DNA from: an uncultured Eubacteriales bacterium
Lineage (GTDB): Bacteria; Bacillota; Clostridia; Oscillospirales; Acutalibacteraceae
Direction: 5' to 3'
Length of the DNA stretch: 64,000 nt
NCBI GenBank assembly: GCA_948823415.1
Contig: CAQKRU010000001.1
Coordinates: 1 to 64,000, forward strand
In this document: one piece after another, positions 1-7,508 of the stretch
Position numbering within the stretch: position 1 is the first letter of the stretch
Layout: each line of letters starts with the position of its first letter
Position numbers and translations under genes: made by a program
Notes under the pieces: generated by a model
The model's input: only the letters and a program-made list of their open reading frames with translations
What the model was told of the DNA's origin: nothing
The model's database searches: none

Positions 1-1
1 T

Positions 2-394
2 TACAACGATTCGATTGCTTCGAGCCCCACGCGGACTATTTGCGGGACTTTGTCCTTATTTTCGCAACGGATTATCTTGATTTGCGGCGGCTACGATAAA
101 AAAATCTCGTTCGACGCGATGGGTCCTGTGGTCTCCGACAAAGTCAAGGTTCTTATTTTACTTGGCCAAACTGCGGGCAAAATTCGCGATGCTGTGGTTA
201 ATTCGCCCAACTTTTCTGCCGATTCGCTTAAAATCGTGCACGCTAAAGATATGCTCGAGGCGGTCAATTTGGCTCGCAGCAACGCTTCTCCCGGCGACGT
301 TGTCTCTCTTTCTCCCGCCTGCGCCAGCTTCGATCTTTATGAAAATTTTATGCAACGTGGCGCTCATTTTAAGGATATAGTTAATAATATTTAG
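2..394 (+). CDS. murD: UDP-N-acetylmuramoylalanine-D-glutamate ligase, C-terminal part
   Basis: The reading frame is open from base 2 and stops at 394, so only the last ~130 residues are present. They match the C-terminal domain of MurD, the cytoplasmic ligase that adds D-glutamate to UDP-MurNAc-L-Ala in peptidoglycan synthesis. Family signatures visible are YNDSIASSPTRT at the start, then GGYDKKISFD, and near the end SLSPACASFDLYENF followed by the RGAHFKDIV tail, which is the normal Mur ligase ending. The gene is cut by the window edge. An AT-rich gap with no gene follows up to the Nif11 promoter. The family call is secure. Confidence 0.93.
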   Translation, partial: YNDSIASSPTRTICGTLSLFSQRIILICGGYDKKISFDAMGPVVSDKVKVLILLGQTAGKIRDAVVNSPNFSADSLKIVHAKDMLEAVNLARSNASPGDVVSLSPACASFDLYENFMQRGAHFKDIVNNI

Positions 395-483
395 CTATTT
401 TGTGAATAATTTTAATAATTTGTATCACAATAATTTTAAACATTTATATTTACTATAACTATAATTTATTTTTCACAAATCTA

Positions 484-512
484 TTGACTATTTTGTAATT
501 TTTGTGTATAAT
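484..512 (+). promoter_or_regulatory. sigma-A-type promoter for the Nif11-type peptide gene
   Basis: TTGACT at 484-489 and TATAAT at 507-512 are separated by exactly 17 bases. Transcription would begin near 519, giving a leader of about 40 bases that carries the AAAGGGGG ribosome-binding site before the ATG at 560. It is one of the best promoter matches in the window, so this small gene is probably strongly expressed. Confidence 0.75.
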
Positions 513-559
513 TTAATTGTAGAAAATTATTTTAAAAAGATTAAAAGGGGGCTTTTACC

Positions 560-850
560 ATGGATTTGCAGGAATTTAAATCTAAAAACCCGGAGTTTGT
601 TAAGAAGGCGCGCGAATGTAAGGACACTTTTGAGTTTACAAAATTGGCCGAGGCTTACGGAATCAAGCTGGGTGCCGATGCTTTTGATAAAGCCTATGCT
701 TTGTTTTGCCAGCCAGACGGCGGTAACGCTAATGGAGAGCTCTCGGATGAGATGCTCGAAAACGCTGCCGGTGGCGTCAGTACTACCTTTAATGCGGAAT
801 CATTCGGTTTTGGCGGGCCCAAAGACACGACTATAATTAGCTTTAACTAA
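560..850 (+). CDS. Nif11-like leader peptide family RiPP precursor
   Basis: This 96-residue protein has the form of a Nif11-type peptide precursor. Residues 1-70 are a charged helical leader beginning MDLQEFKSKNPEF, and residues 61-72 read LSDEMLENAAGG, the conserved double-glycine cleavage region. The predicted core, residues 73-96, is 24 residues long, rich in Ser, Thr, Gly and Phe, and has no Cys. Known family members are cut after the second Gly by a peptidase-ABC exporter and modified by separate enzymes. No such enzyme or exporter lies within this window, so the product and its maturation are unknown. The start has a good ribosome-binding site, a near-consensus promoter lies upstream, and a terminator follows directly. 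A second protein with the same kind of leader is at 23488-25329. Confidence 0.8.
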   Translation: MDLQEFKSKNPEFVKKARECKDTFEFTKLAEAYGIKLGADAFDKAYALFCQPDGGNANGELSDEMLENAAGGVSTTFNAESFGFGGPKDTTIISFN

Positions 851-894
851 GTTGTAAAATTTTTGAAAATCATAAAATATGTAGGCAGAATCGC

Positions 895-938
895 AAAACC
901 CCCGGTTACAAAAGCTGTAATCGAGGGTTTTATTTTTT
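895..938. terminator. Rho-independent terminator between the Nif11 gene and trpS
   Basis: AAAACCCCCGGTTACA pairs with TGTAATCGAGGGTTTT around an AAAGC loop, with two interior mismatches. On the plus strand it is followed by ATTTTTTCG, a good U-tract for the Nif11 gene. On the minus strand the arm ends in GGTTTTGCG, so it may also serve the convergent trpS. Confidence 0.8.
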
Positions 939-972
939 CGCCAATGGTCGGCGATCTATATTTCATGTTTGC

Positions 973-1971
973 TCATTGAACGAAACCAATTTTTTTCATT
1001 ACTTCATTTAACGTTCTGTTCGAGATTTCGAACGCCTCTTTGGCGCCCTTTCTATAGCATTTTTCTAAATATTCCTTGTCTTTTATAAGCTCGTTAAACC
1101 GGCTTTGAACCGGGGCAAACTTATCTGCAATGCACTCGCCAATAGCTTCTTTAAACTTGCCATAGCCCACGCCGTCAAATTCCTTCTCGATCTCATCAAA
1201 GCTCTTGCCCGTCGCGCATGAATAAATCGTCATCAAATTGCTTATTCCAGGCTTTGCCTTGTCGTCATATCGCACGCACGAGTCTGAGTCCGTCACAGCG
1301 CGCTTGAACTTCTTAATAATCTCGTCCTTGCTGTCCAGAATGGCCACCCAGGCGTTCAAGTTTTCGTCAGACTTCGACATTTTTCTACCAGGGTCCTGCA
1401 AAGACATTATCTTGGAGCCATTTTTCGGGATGTACGCTTCGGTTATTTTGAAGGTCTCGCCGTACAAAAAATTAAACCGTTCCGCCACCGTGCGAGTTAA
1501 CTCCAGATGCTGCTTCTGGTCTAGCCCGATGGGAACCATGTCTACCTGATACAGCAATATATCTGCGACCATCAGCACCGGGTACGCAAACAATCCGCAA
1601 TTTATGTTGTCCGAATGCTTTGTGGACTTATCCTTAAACTGCGTCATCCGCGACAGCTCGCCAAACTGAGTATAACAATCCAGAATCCACGCCAGCTGCG
1701 AATGCGTATTCACCTGACTTTGTATAAAGAACAAGCTCTTCTCTGCATCAATTCCGCAAGCCAACAGCAGTGCATAGGCCTCCAACGTATTCTTCTTCAA
1801 ATTCTCTGGCCGCTGAAACACCGTTATAGCGTGCAAATCCGCCAACGCAAACATACAATTATAGTCGTCCTGCAGCTCTACCCAATTTTTTATCGCGCCA
1901 AAATAGTTCCCAATAGTGATTATCCCGCTGGGCTGGATGGCGCTAAATAACGTTTTTGCAGGTTCTTCCAT
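973..1971 (-). CDS. trpS: tryptophanyl-tRNA synthetase
   Basis: TrpRS charges tRNA-Trp with tryptophan in the cytoplasm. The 332-residue length is normal for the bacterial enzyme. The N-terminus has the class I synthetase signature as SGIITIGNYFGA (residues ~15-26, the HIGH-like motif), and the C-terminal half has GRKMSKSDEN near residue 200, the KMSKS loop. The fragment FAYPVLMVADILLYQ is also characteristic of TrpRS. The ATG start is supported by AAGGAGGAATTTT directly upstream. The gene converges on the Nif11 gene and is transcribed alone. Tryptophanyl synthetase genes in Firmicutes are often T-box controlled, but I could not find a convincing T-box core in the upstream region. Confidence 0.96.
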   Translation of the reverse strand: MEEPAKTLFSAIQPSGIITIGNYFGAIKNWVELQDDYNCMFALADLHAITVFQRPENLKKNTLEAYALLLACGIDAEKSLFFIQSQVNTHSQLAWILDCYTQFGELSRMTQFKDKSTKHSDNINCGLFAYPVLMVADILLYQVDMVPIGLDQKQHLELTRTVAERFNFLYGETFKITEAYIPKNGSKIMSLQDPGRKMSKSDENLNAWVAILDSKDEIIKKFKRAVTDSDSCVRYDDKAKPGISNLMTIYSCATGKSFDEIEKEFDGVGYGKFKEAIGECIADKFAPVQSRFNELIKDKEYLEKCYRKGAKEAFEISNRTLNEVMKKIGFVQ

Positions 1972-2185
1972 AAAATTCCTCCTTTTTTATTCACACTCAA
2001 AAAGAAGTTTACCTAAAATCAAAGCTCTAACGCGGCACACTCAGCACGAACGCCGTCATTACAGCTCAAAATGAACCGCCAAATTTCGCCCAATCCAAAT
2101 CGCTCAAATTATTAAATATATAAATGTTAAACATCGATAAATATTCTATAATTAATGCTAAAATCTTGTTTAAATGATGAATTAA

Positions 2186-2214
2186 ATTTTAAATAAAAAT
2201 TTTTCGATCGTCAA
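2186..2214 (-). promoter_or_regulatory. candidate trpS promoter with a long leader
   Basis: Read on the minus strand, TTGACG (2214-2209) and TAAAAT (2191-2186) are 17 bases apart. Transcription from here would give a leader of about 200 bases before the trpS start, long enough for leader-based control, though no known riboswitch or T-box consensus is clear. The rest of the 1972-2407 gap is AT-rich and holds no gene. Confidence 0.4.
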
Positions 2215-2334
2215 AAGGCAGGTCAAAACTTAATTAGTATGATATCATTATTTTGCCTTTTTTACAAGAATTTTGTATAAAAATTTGCGCCCAATTTTTT
2301 ACATTTGTAGTCTGGCGCCCGCCGCAGGGCTCTT

Positions 2335-2363
2335 TTGACATCGTCGAGGTTCTGTTATATCAT
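2335..2363 (+). promoter_or_regulatory. sigma-A-type promoter for folC
   Basis: TTGACA at 2335-2340 and TATCAT at 2358-2363 have a 17-base spacer. The expected start near 2370 leaves a leader of about 38 bases, with GAGGGAG as the ribosome-binding site for folC. Confidence 0.7.
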
Positions 2364-2407
2364 TTTATACAAATAATACATAACGTAGTCTGTGAGGGAG
2401 TTTTGGC

Positions 2408-3715
2408 ATGACGTATCGGCAAGCTTTGAGGTATATCAACTCTCTTTCTAAGTTTGGCATTAGGCCGGGTCTCGAGCGGATCCAAGTTTTGCTCGAGATG
2501 CTTTCTTGTCCACAAAAAAATTTAAAGTTCGTCCATGTCGCCGGCACCAACGGCAAGGGCTCTGTCTGCACTTTCGTCTCCTCTATTCTGAAAGCTGCCG
2601 GGCTCAAAACGGGTTTGTTCATTTCGCCTTTTGTTCTGGACTTTCGCGAGCAGTTCCAAATAGACGGCGCCATGATTTCGGAAAAAGATTTCGTGGATGT
2701 TTTTGAGTATATCATGCCGTTTGTGAAAAAAATGCCAAAAAATGGTATAAATTTGACCCAATTTGAATTAATTACAGCCATCGCGATATTCTGGTTTGCA
2801 CGGGAGCATTGCGATATCGTAGTGCTAGAAACCGGATTGGGCGGCCGTTTGGACGCAACTAACGTGGTTGAAAACGTTGTCTGCTCCGTCATTACGTCTA
2901 TTTCTTATGATCACACAGATATTCTGGGCGAGAGTATTTCTCAAATTGCCACAGAAAAGACCGGGATCCTCAAGCAAAACGGGACCTTGGTTTTGTACCC
3001 AAAGCAGGATCCTCAGGCACTCTGCGTGATTAAGGCGGCCGCGGCGAGGCTTAAAAATAAAGTTTTGACTCCGGACTTAACCAGCCTATCTAAGGTGAGG
3101 TCAACCATTGCCGCCGGAACGAGCTTTGACTACATGGGCGAGGCTTTTAAGATTAATCTTTTGGGGCCGCACCAGGTTTATAACGCGATTACAGCTACTG
3201 CGGTTGCCAGTGAGCTCAATCGTTGCGGCGGTTTTACGATTTCTCCTCAAGCCGTCAAGGATGGGCTTTATAACGCTAAATTTCCCGCCAGGTTCGAGGT
3301 TCTCTCTCGGGAGCCGCTTATTATTCTAGACGGTGCTCACAACCCCGGTGGTGCCTCTGTTTTGGCCGATTCTCTAAATTTATGCTTGGGTAAAAGGCGC
3401 ATCATTGCTGTTGTTGGCATGCTTAAAGACAAAGACATCTGCAATGTTTTGAGGATTATCTCACCTCAAGTTGCGGAATTCATCGTTGTGCAGCCAGAGA
3501 ATCCTCGTGCTATAGATAAATCTGAGTTGCACAATTTAATCGTCAAAAACTTCAACAAACCCAGCGTCGTGGCCACAGACCTAAATAATGCTGTTGATAT
3601 TGCTTTCAAAATGGCTTCTGAGCGGCCTTCGGACACTGCCGTTTTGGCGTTTGGCTCATTATACCTGGCTTCGCAGATCCGCCCGATATTTTTGTCGTTT
3701 TTGCAGGATCATTAA
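2408..3715 (+). CDS. folC: folylpolyglutamate synthase / dihydrofolate synthase
   Basis: FolC adds glutamate to dihydropteroate and to reduced folates, in the cytoplasm. The protein is 435 residues, the usual size. It opens with the family pattern LSKFGIRPGLERI and has the Mur-ligase-type P-loop HVAGTNGKGS at about residues 43-52. Further family motifs are ETGLGGRLDATN and SYDHTDILG in the central domain, and ILDGAHNPGGA in the C-terminal domain. The ATG has GAGGGAG about 7 bases upstream. About 95 bases separate it from the spoIIA operon, without an obvious terminator. The start of folD, another folate gene, lies at the far end of the window. Confidence 0.95.
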   Translation: MTYRQALRYINSLSKFGIRPGLERIQVLLEMLSCPQKNLKFVHVAGTNGKGSVCTFVSSILKAAGLKTGLFISPFVLDFREQFQIDGAMISEKDFVDVFEYIMPFVKKMPKNGINLTQFELITAIAIFWFAREHCDIVVLETGLGGRLDATNVVENVVCSVITSISYDHTDILGESISQIATEKTGILKQNGTLVLYPKQDPQALCVIKAAAARLKNKVLTPDLTSLSKVRSTIAAGTSFDYMGEAFKINLLGPHQVYNAITATAVASELNRCGGFTISPQAVKDGLYNAKFPARFEVLSREPLIILDGAHNPGGASVLADSLNLCLGKRRIIAVVGMLKDKDICNVLRIISPQVAEFIVVQPENPRAIDKSELHNLIVKNFNKPSVVATDLNNAVDIAFKMASERPSDTAVLAFGSLYLASQIRPIFLSFLQDH

Positions 3716-3810
3716 AAATTTTTCATCGCATTTTTTGCGTTGTTTTGCCAAATAAGTGGCGTATCATTGGGTCAAGAATTTTTATTTTTGACTCAGGGGT
3801 GAGCAAAATC

Positions 3811-4131
3811 GTGATAGAAGTGAAAATCGCAAGGGATGCCGATACCGCAACGGCCTTCATTACGGGGGATATCGACCATCACACCGCTCGGGATGTGCGA
3901 GAACAGATTGATGCTTACGTGCAGGAGACTCGTCCAAGCCTTTTAAATCTGGATTTTTCGCAGGTTCAATTTATGGACAGCTCCGGCGTGGGCCTCATCA
4001 TGGGCCGTTACCGCATTATGCAGACGCTGAATGGCTCTGTTTCTGTTGTAAATGTCCCGGCGCACCTTAAAAGACTGATTAAAATGTCCGGACTTTTGGC
4101 TCTGGGCGTCATAAAAGAAGGAGAAGTTTAA
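3811..4131 (+). CDS. spoIIAA: anti-sigma F factor antagonist SpoIIAA
   Basis: SpoIIAA is a STAS-domain protein that releases sigma-F from SpoIIAB in the forespore when its conserved serine is unphosphorylated. The fold is clear: GDIDHHTARDVREQID near the N-terminus, then LDFSQVQFMDSSGVGLIMGRY, in which the first Ser of DSSG is the phosphorylation site. The frame is open from 3745, but GTG at 3811 is the likely start because AGGGGTGAG sits 7 bases before it and it gives 106 residues, close to the family norm. It is followed after one base by spoIIAB. Sigma-H drives this operon in Bacillus; I see no convincing sigma-H promoter here. Confidence 0.92.
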   Translation: MIEVKIARDADTATAFITGDIDHHTARDVREQIDAYVQETRPSLLNLDFSQVQFMDSSGVGLIMGRYRIMQTLNGSVSVVNVPAHLKRLIKMSGLLALGVIKEGEV

Positions 4132-4132
4132 A

Positions 4133-4579
4133 ATGGCACAATTGAAAAACGAGATGAAATTTGAATTTATCAGTAAGTCCGCGAACGAAAGCTTCGCCAG
4201 AGCTACTGTTGCAGCCTTTGTTGCACAGCTCGACCCGACTATTTCGGAGATTGCAGACATTAAAACAGCCATCTCCGAGGCCGTCACTAACTGCATCGTG
4301 CACGCCTACAAGCACGGCCTGGGCTATATCTACATATCAGTCAAGATCTTCGACAACGGCCAGGTCACTATCCGGATTCGCGACAAGGGCTGCGGAATCG
4401 AGAATATCAGCCAAGCCATGGAGCCTCTGTATACTACTGGCGGTGCCGAGCGCGCTGGACTGGGCTTTGCCGTGATGCAAAATTTTATGGATAACATCAA
4501 GGTTATATCTAAGGTTGACCGCGGGACGACGATTACGCTCACCAAGAACATCATTCCTCGAGTCGCCAAAAATGGATAG
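4133..4579 (+). CDS. spoIIAB: anti-sigma F factor / serine kinase SpoIIAB
   Basis: SpoIIAB binds and silences sigma-F and phosphorylates SpoIIAA using ATP. The 148-residue protein has the GHKL kinase boxes in order: DIKTAISEAVTNCIVHAY (N box), IRIRDKGCGIENI (G1), and ERAGLGFAVMQNFMD (G2), followed by the closing strand with RGTTITLTK. The ATG has AGAAGGAGAAG upstream, lying in the end of spoIIAA. Its stop overlaps the sigF start by 8 bases, so the three products are probably made in fixed proportion through translational coupling. Confidence 0.95.
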   Translation: MAQLKNEMKFEFISKSANESFARATVAAFVAQLDPTISEIADIKTAISEAVTNCIVHAYKHGLGYIYISVKIFDNGQVTIRIRDKGCGIENISQAMEPLYTTGGAERAGLGFAVMQNFMDNIKVISKVDRGTTITLTKNIIPRVAKNG

Positions 4580-5228
4580 CCGCGGACAAGTCATCAGCCA
4601 GAATATCGGGCTCGTACACGCTCTTGCCAAAAAGTTCAAGAGCCGCGGAATCGAATACGACGATCTTTTTCAGGCTGGATGCTTAGGATTGATTAAGGCC
4701 GTCGACGCTTTTGATGCTTCGCGCGGGGTCAAATTCTCGACCTATGCCGTCCCCGTGATTCTGGGAGAGATCAAGCGGCTCTTTCGCGACGGTGGCGCCA
4801 TCAAGGTCGGCAGGAGCCTTAAGGAGCTCTCGTTAAAGGCCAGCCGGTTCATCAACGACTTTGCTGCAAAAAACGCCCGAGAGCCGACCATCAGCGAATT
4901 AGCCCTCGCTTTGAATGTCGAGCCCCCTGTCGCAGCTCAGGCTTTGGAGGTCTCTCGTGCATCGATTTCCCTCACCGCCGACGACGAAGACGGTCAGCAC
5001 CAGATCGACATTCCAACTGACTCTCCAGACGAAAAGTTGGCCGAAATAATCGCGCTGAAGCAGGTTGTGAGCGATCTTAACGAAAAGGATCGGTCCTTAA
5101 TTTTGCTGCGATTCTTCAAAAACCAGACGCAAACTCAAACGGCCAAAATTTTAGGCATGACTCAAGTGCAGGTTTCTCGCCGAGAGCGCGCTATTTTGAG
5201 CAACCTACGGGTTCAACTTAGCAGCTGA
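4572..5228 (+). CDS. sigF: RNA polymerase sigma-F factor, forespore-specific
   Basis: Sigma-F is the first compartment-specific sigma factor of endospore formation. The protein is 218 residues from ATG 4572. It has region 2 (IEYDDLFQAGCLGLIKAVDAF, then FSTYAVPVILGEIKRLFRD), region 3 around ELSLKASRFINDF, and region 4.2 with helix-turn-helix residues QTQTAKILGMTQVQVSRRER at the C-terminus. A longer frame opens at 4515, but 4572 matches the family start and overlaps the end of spoIIAB, the normal arrangement. Placement straight after spoIIAA and spoIIAB separates it from sigma-G, which it resembles in sequence. It ends in LRVQLSS. Confidence 0.94.
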   Translation: MDSRGQVISQNIGLVHALAKKFKSRGIEYDDLFQAGCLGLIKAVDAFDASRGVKFSTYAVPVILGEIKRLFRDGGAIKVGRSLKELSLKASRFINDFAAKNAREPTISELALALNVEPPVAAQALEVSRASISLTADDEDGQHQIDIPTDSPDEKLAEIIALKQVVSDLNEKDRSLILLRFFKNQTQTQTAKILGMTQVQVSRRERAILSNLRVQLSS

Positions 5229-5564
5229 TTCGCCGTCGCATCATTTTTCGTTTTTAGAATAATTATTTTTCCATATGTGAAAATTAGACATTTTACTACA
5301 TAAGTTTAACAAGGGCGGATTCCAGAATCTAGCACGACGGTTTAAAACTTTGTTGAAAATGTTGAAAAATAATTGTTGATTCAAAATCTTATATGCTCAT
5401 AATCGACAAAAAATTCTCTTTTAGAAAATTAAGCCACAAAATCCCTTGAAAAACAAGCATTTTAGTTTTTTGTTCAAAACTTTGTTAAATATGTTGAAAA
5501 TATTAATTTAGTTTGATGATAAAATATAAAAATCTGCATAATTTAATTTATTTTGACATATTTC
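5229..5564. repeat. AT-rich gap with a pair of imperfect direct repeats
   Basis: No gene is visible between the convergent ends of sigF and mtnN. Two related segments occur, at about 5341-5373 and 5472-5504; both contain AAAACTTTGTT followed by ATGTTGAAAAT. Neither a clear hairpin terminator nor a promoter stands out. The repeats may be chance in such AT-rich DNA. Confidence 0.35.
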
Positions 5565-6251
5565 TTAAAAAGAAAAAATCGCTTTTGCAATTATTTTGGA
5601 GATTTTTTGTGCAGCTAAAATCTTAAATTTCTCATAATCCATGCAGCTTCCCTCGTCTGCATTGTCCGAGATTACCTTTAGAGCCGCAAATTTTACACTG
5701 TTCATAGCGCAAACCTGTCCTATGCTGCCGGATTCCATTTCACACGCCACTGCTTTGAACGTATTTTTTATGTCGCGCAATTTTTCTTTATTAGAAATAA
5801 ACTGGTCCCCCGTTGCGACACATCCCACGTGGGGATGCTCGTTTAGCTGAGCGGTGGCGGACTTTATTTTTTCGGTAACGTCCTTTTCGCAGGGAATTTT
5901 CACTAGCCCTAGGCCGGAGATAAACCCGCGCTCATCGCCCACGGCAGTGGTATCCACGTCATGCTGCATAACGGAATCGGCCACCACTACGTCTCCGATT
6001 CTTATATCAGCTTCCAAAGAGCCTGCTACACCTACGTTTATAATCACTTCGGGATTGTACTTTGTTATCATCAGCTGCGCGCAGACTGCGGCGTTAACTT
6101 TGCCCGGCGCGCACACCGATACTACGCAGTTTGATTCATTTATTTTTCCTTTATAGAATTTTATATGCGCAAAAGCCTCGATTTCTGCTGCCTGCATGAG
6201 TTCTATTATACTTTCAACTTCTATTTGCATTGCGCCGATTATCCCGATCAT
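5565..6251 (-). CDS. mtnN: 5'-methylthioadenosine / S-adenosylhomocysteine nucleosidase
   Basis: MtnN (Pfs) cleaves methylthioadenosine and S-adenosylhomocysteine to adenine plus the thioribose sugar, clearing by-products of SAM chemistry. The 228-residue protein begins MIGIIGAMQIEVESI, the typical opening with the catalytic Glu. It has GVAGSLEADIRIGDVVVADS in the phosphorylase-type core, CVATGDQFISN, and VACEMESGSIGQVC, the purine and ribose contact motif. ISDNADEG near the end carries the catalytic Asp. The gene stands alone, convergent with sigF. No SAM or SAH riboswitch was recognised upstream. Confidence 0.95.
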   Translation of the reverse strand: MIGIIGAMQIEVESIIELMQAAEIEAFAHIKFYKGKINESNCVVSVCAPGKVNAAVCAQLMITKYNPEVIINVGVAGSLEADIRIGDVVVADSVMQHDVDTTAVGDERGFISGLGLVKIPCEKDVTEKIKSATAQLNEHPHVGCVATGDQFISNKEKLRDIKNTFKAVACEMESGSIGQVCAMNSVKFAALKVISDNADEGSCMDYEKFKILAAQKISKIIAKAIFSF

Positions 6252-6456
6252 ACCTAGCTTACACCCCCATTTTACGATGCTTTCATTTTATCACATAAAA
6301 AATCTTGCTGCAAACGCGCGCGTTATTGTACACTATCCACGCTATTTTCGCCGTGCAAATTTACAAAAAGTTACCATGTTTTTCTATATATTGCTATATT
6401 TTTGAGTTTTAGTTCATATTTGAGATAATTCTCGCAATATTTTTTGCGTTTTTTTA

Positions 6457-6485
6457 TTGACAATAAAAAAATAATGGTGTAATAT
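6457..6485 (+). promoter_or_regulatory. sigma-A-type promoter upstream of the tRNA-like leader
   Basis: TTGACA at 6457-6462 and TAATAT at 6480-6485 are separated by 17 bases. Transcription would begin near 6492 and run through the tRNA-like fold into the zinc-ribbon gene at 6727, giving a leader of about 235 bases. Confidence 0.6.
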
Positions 6486-6619
6486 TGATAGTGGATTTGG
6501 TTATAAATCAACGTAATTTGCAAAATTTGGCGATTTTTATTTTCTCTTTTTGATTATAACTTTTTTCTTTTTTGGAATATACTATTGTTGTATTATTCTT
6601 TGCCGTTCTTTGGCGATGT

Positions 6620-6697
6620 GCCCATGTAGCTTAGGTTAGAAGAGCGTTGGTTGTTTCAGTATTATCAAAGGTGTCGGTGCAAGTCCGTCCGGGGGCA
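6620..6697 (+). ncRNA. tRNA-like fold in the leader of the zinc-ribbon gene
   Basis: The sequence folds as a cloverleaf. Acceptor: GCCCATG (6620-6626) with CGGGGGC (6690-6696), one A-G mismatch and one wobble. Then TA at the usual tRNA positions 8-9. D arm: GCTT (6629-6632) with GAGC (6642-6645), loop AGGTTAGAA. Anticodon-like arm: TTGGT (6647-6651) with ATCAA (6664-6668), loop TGTTTCAGTATT. T arm: GTCGG (6673-6677) with CCGTC (6685-6689), loop TGCAAGT, one T-T mismatch. The spacing between arms is tRNA-like, but the anticodon loop has 12 bases instead of 7, and no CCA follows the discriminator A. It could be a decayed tRNA gene, a tRNA mimic that controls the downstream gene, or a new leader RNA. 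It is not a normal working tRNA as read. Confidence 0.55.
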
Positions 6698-6726
6698 AAT
6701 ATTTTTATCCAAAGCGAGGTATTTTA

Positions 6727-7008
6727 ATGTACGAAGACAAAAATCTCATCTGTAAGGACTGTGGTAAGGAATTTACTTTTACCGCCGGCGAACAAGAATT
6801 CTATGCAGAAAAAGGGTTCGTTAACGAGCCGCAAAGATGCAAAGAGTGCCGCGATGCGCGTAAAAACGCTGCTAGAGAAGGCCGCGTAATGCATGAAGCT
6901 ACTTGTGCTGCTTGCGGTGGCGTTGCTAAGATTCCTTTTGAACCACGCGGAGACCGCCCTGTTTATTGCAGCGAGTGCTTTGCTCAGCAAGAGCAGAGAG
7001 AGAGATAA
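6727..7008 (+). CDS. small CxxC zinc-ribbon protein
   Basis: The 93-residue protein carries three CxxC pairs and a single Cys near the C-terminus: CKDC at ~14-17, CKEC at ~38-41, CAAC at ~58-61, and a final YCSEC. The pattern, with DKNLICKDCGKEFTFTAGEQ at the start and EPQRCKECRDARK after it, matches the probable zinc-ribbon family often written CxxC-x17-CxxC in Firmicutes. Such proteins probably bind zinc structurally; their role is not established. It sits behind an unusually long leader with a tRNA-like fold, which suggests post-transcriptional control. GCGAGGTA 6-8 bases before the ATG is the ribosome-binding site. Confidence 0.8.
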   Translation: MYEDKNLICKDCGKEFTFTAGEQEFYAEKGFVNEPQRCKECRDARKNAAREGRVMHEATCAACGGVAKIPFEPRGDRPVYCSECFAQQEQRER

Positions 7009-7035
7009 GAAAATAATTTTATTTTCTTAATTTTT
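7007..7035 (+). terminator. weak A/T hairpin after the zinc-ribbon gene
   Basis: AAGAAAATAA and TTATTTTCTT pair as ten A/T-rich base pairs around a two-base loop, followed by AATTTTTG. The stem is weak thermodynamically but placed at the stop codon. Confidence 0.4.
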
Positions 7036-7092
7036 GTTTGACTTTTGGCTTCCTGACTTACTTTTTGTGGTTTGGGGAGCTTTATTTTTTTG

Positions 7093-7121
7093 TTGACAAG
7101 AGATTTTCGCGGGTTTAATAT
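7093..7121 (+). promoter_or_regulatory. sigma-A-type promoter for the DUF1858 gene
   Basis: TTGACA at 7093-7098 and TAATAT at 7116-7121 have a 17-base spacer. The leader would be about 33 bases, with GAGGGGGG as the ribosome-binding site. Confidence 0.72.
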
Positions 7122-7160
7122 ATTATTTGATGCACATAATATCGATGAGGGGGGCTTCTT

Positions 7161-7382
7161 ATGATGACTGTTGATAGAAACACGCTTATTGGCGACGTTT
7201 TGGACGCTGATGAGACTACTGGTAGATATTTTGCGGAGATGGGGATGCATTGTTTGGGATGTCCGGCTTCTCGCGGGGAAACTGTGGCGCAAGCTTGTGA
7301 GGTTCACGGTACGGACGCAGACGCGCTTATTAAGAGGCTTAATGAACATCTTAGTTCTAGCGACAATGCGGGGTCTCGGTAA
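7161..7382 (+). CDS. DUF1858 / hybrid-cluster-associated redox disulfide domain protein
   Basis: This 73-residue protein matches the DUF1858 pattern: IGDVLDADETTGRYFAEMG, then MHCLGCPASRGETVAQACEVHG, then a closing helix DADALIKRLNEHL. The CxxC in CLGC is the proposed redox pair in the family, whose members are found near hybrid-cluster (prismane) proteins in anaerobes; the exact function is not known. The first two codons are both ATG (7161 and 7164). It has its own promoter and is followed by a hairpin terminator. Confidence 0.85.
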   Translation: MMTVDRNTLIGDVLDADETTGRYFAEMGMHCLGCPASRGETVAQACEVHGTDADALIKRLNEHLSSSDNAGSR

Positions 7383-7416
7383 GGCAAAATGCTTTTTAAA
7401 ATTTTAATTTTTTCGG

Positions 7417-7452
7417 CCGCTCGGGCAATTTCTTCGCCGGGCGGTTGTTTTG
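7417..7452 (+). terminator. GC-rich hairpin after the DUF1858 gene
   Basis: GCCGCTCGG (7417-7425) pairs with CCGGGCGGT (7438-7446) with one wobble pair, followed by TGTTTTG. The U-tract is short. It lies before trmK, so it may end the DUF1858 transcript or limit read-through. Confidence 0.5.
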
Positions 7453-7508
7453 CCGGGTTTGATATTTTCGATTGTGCTACGAAATGCCACTGAGCGAGGG
7501 TTGGTTGT

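Noticed and set aside
1972..2178. T-box leader upstream of trpS
   Set aside because: A GTGTGCCGCG stretch near 2030 on the minus strand faintly recalls the T-box core, but the specifier loop, antiterminator partner and terminator could not be found.
3745..3810. Longer N-terminus of SpoIIAA
   Set aside because: The upstream ATG has no ribosome-binding site and the added residues do not match the family; GTG 3811 has both support and the right length.
5229..5564. CRISPR-like or structured repeat in the gap after sigF
   Set aside because: Only two imperfect AT-rich segments, with no regular spacing or stem.
6620..6697. Functional tRNA, such as a UGA-reading tRNA
   Set aside because: A TCA can be placed in the loop, but the loop is 12 bases, two stems have mismatches, no CCA is encoded and UGA is used as a normal stop in this window.
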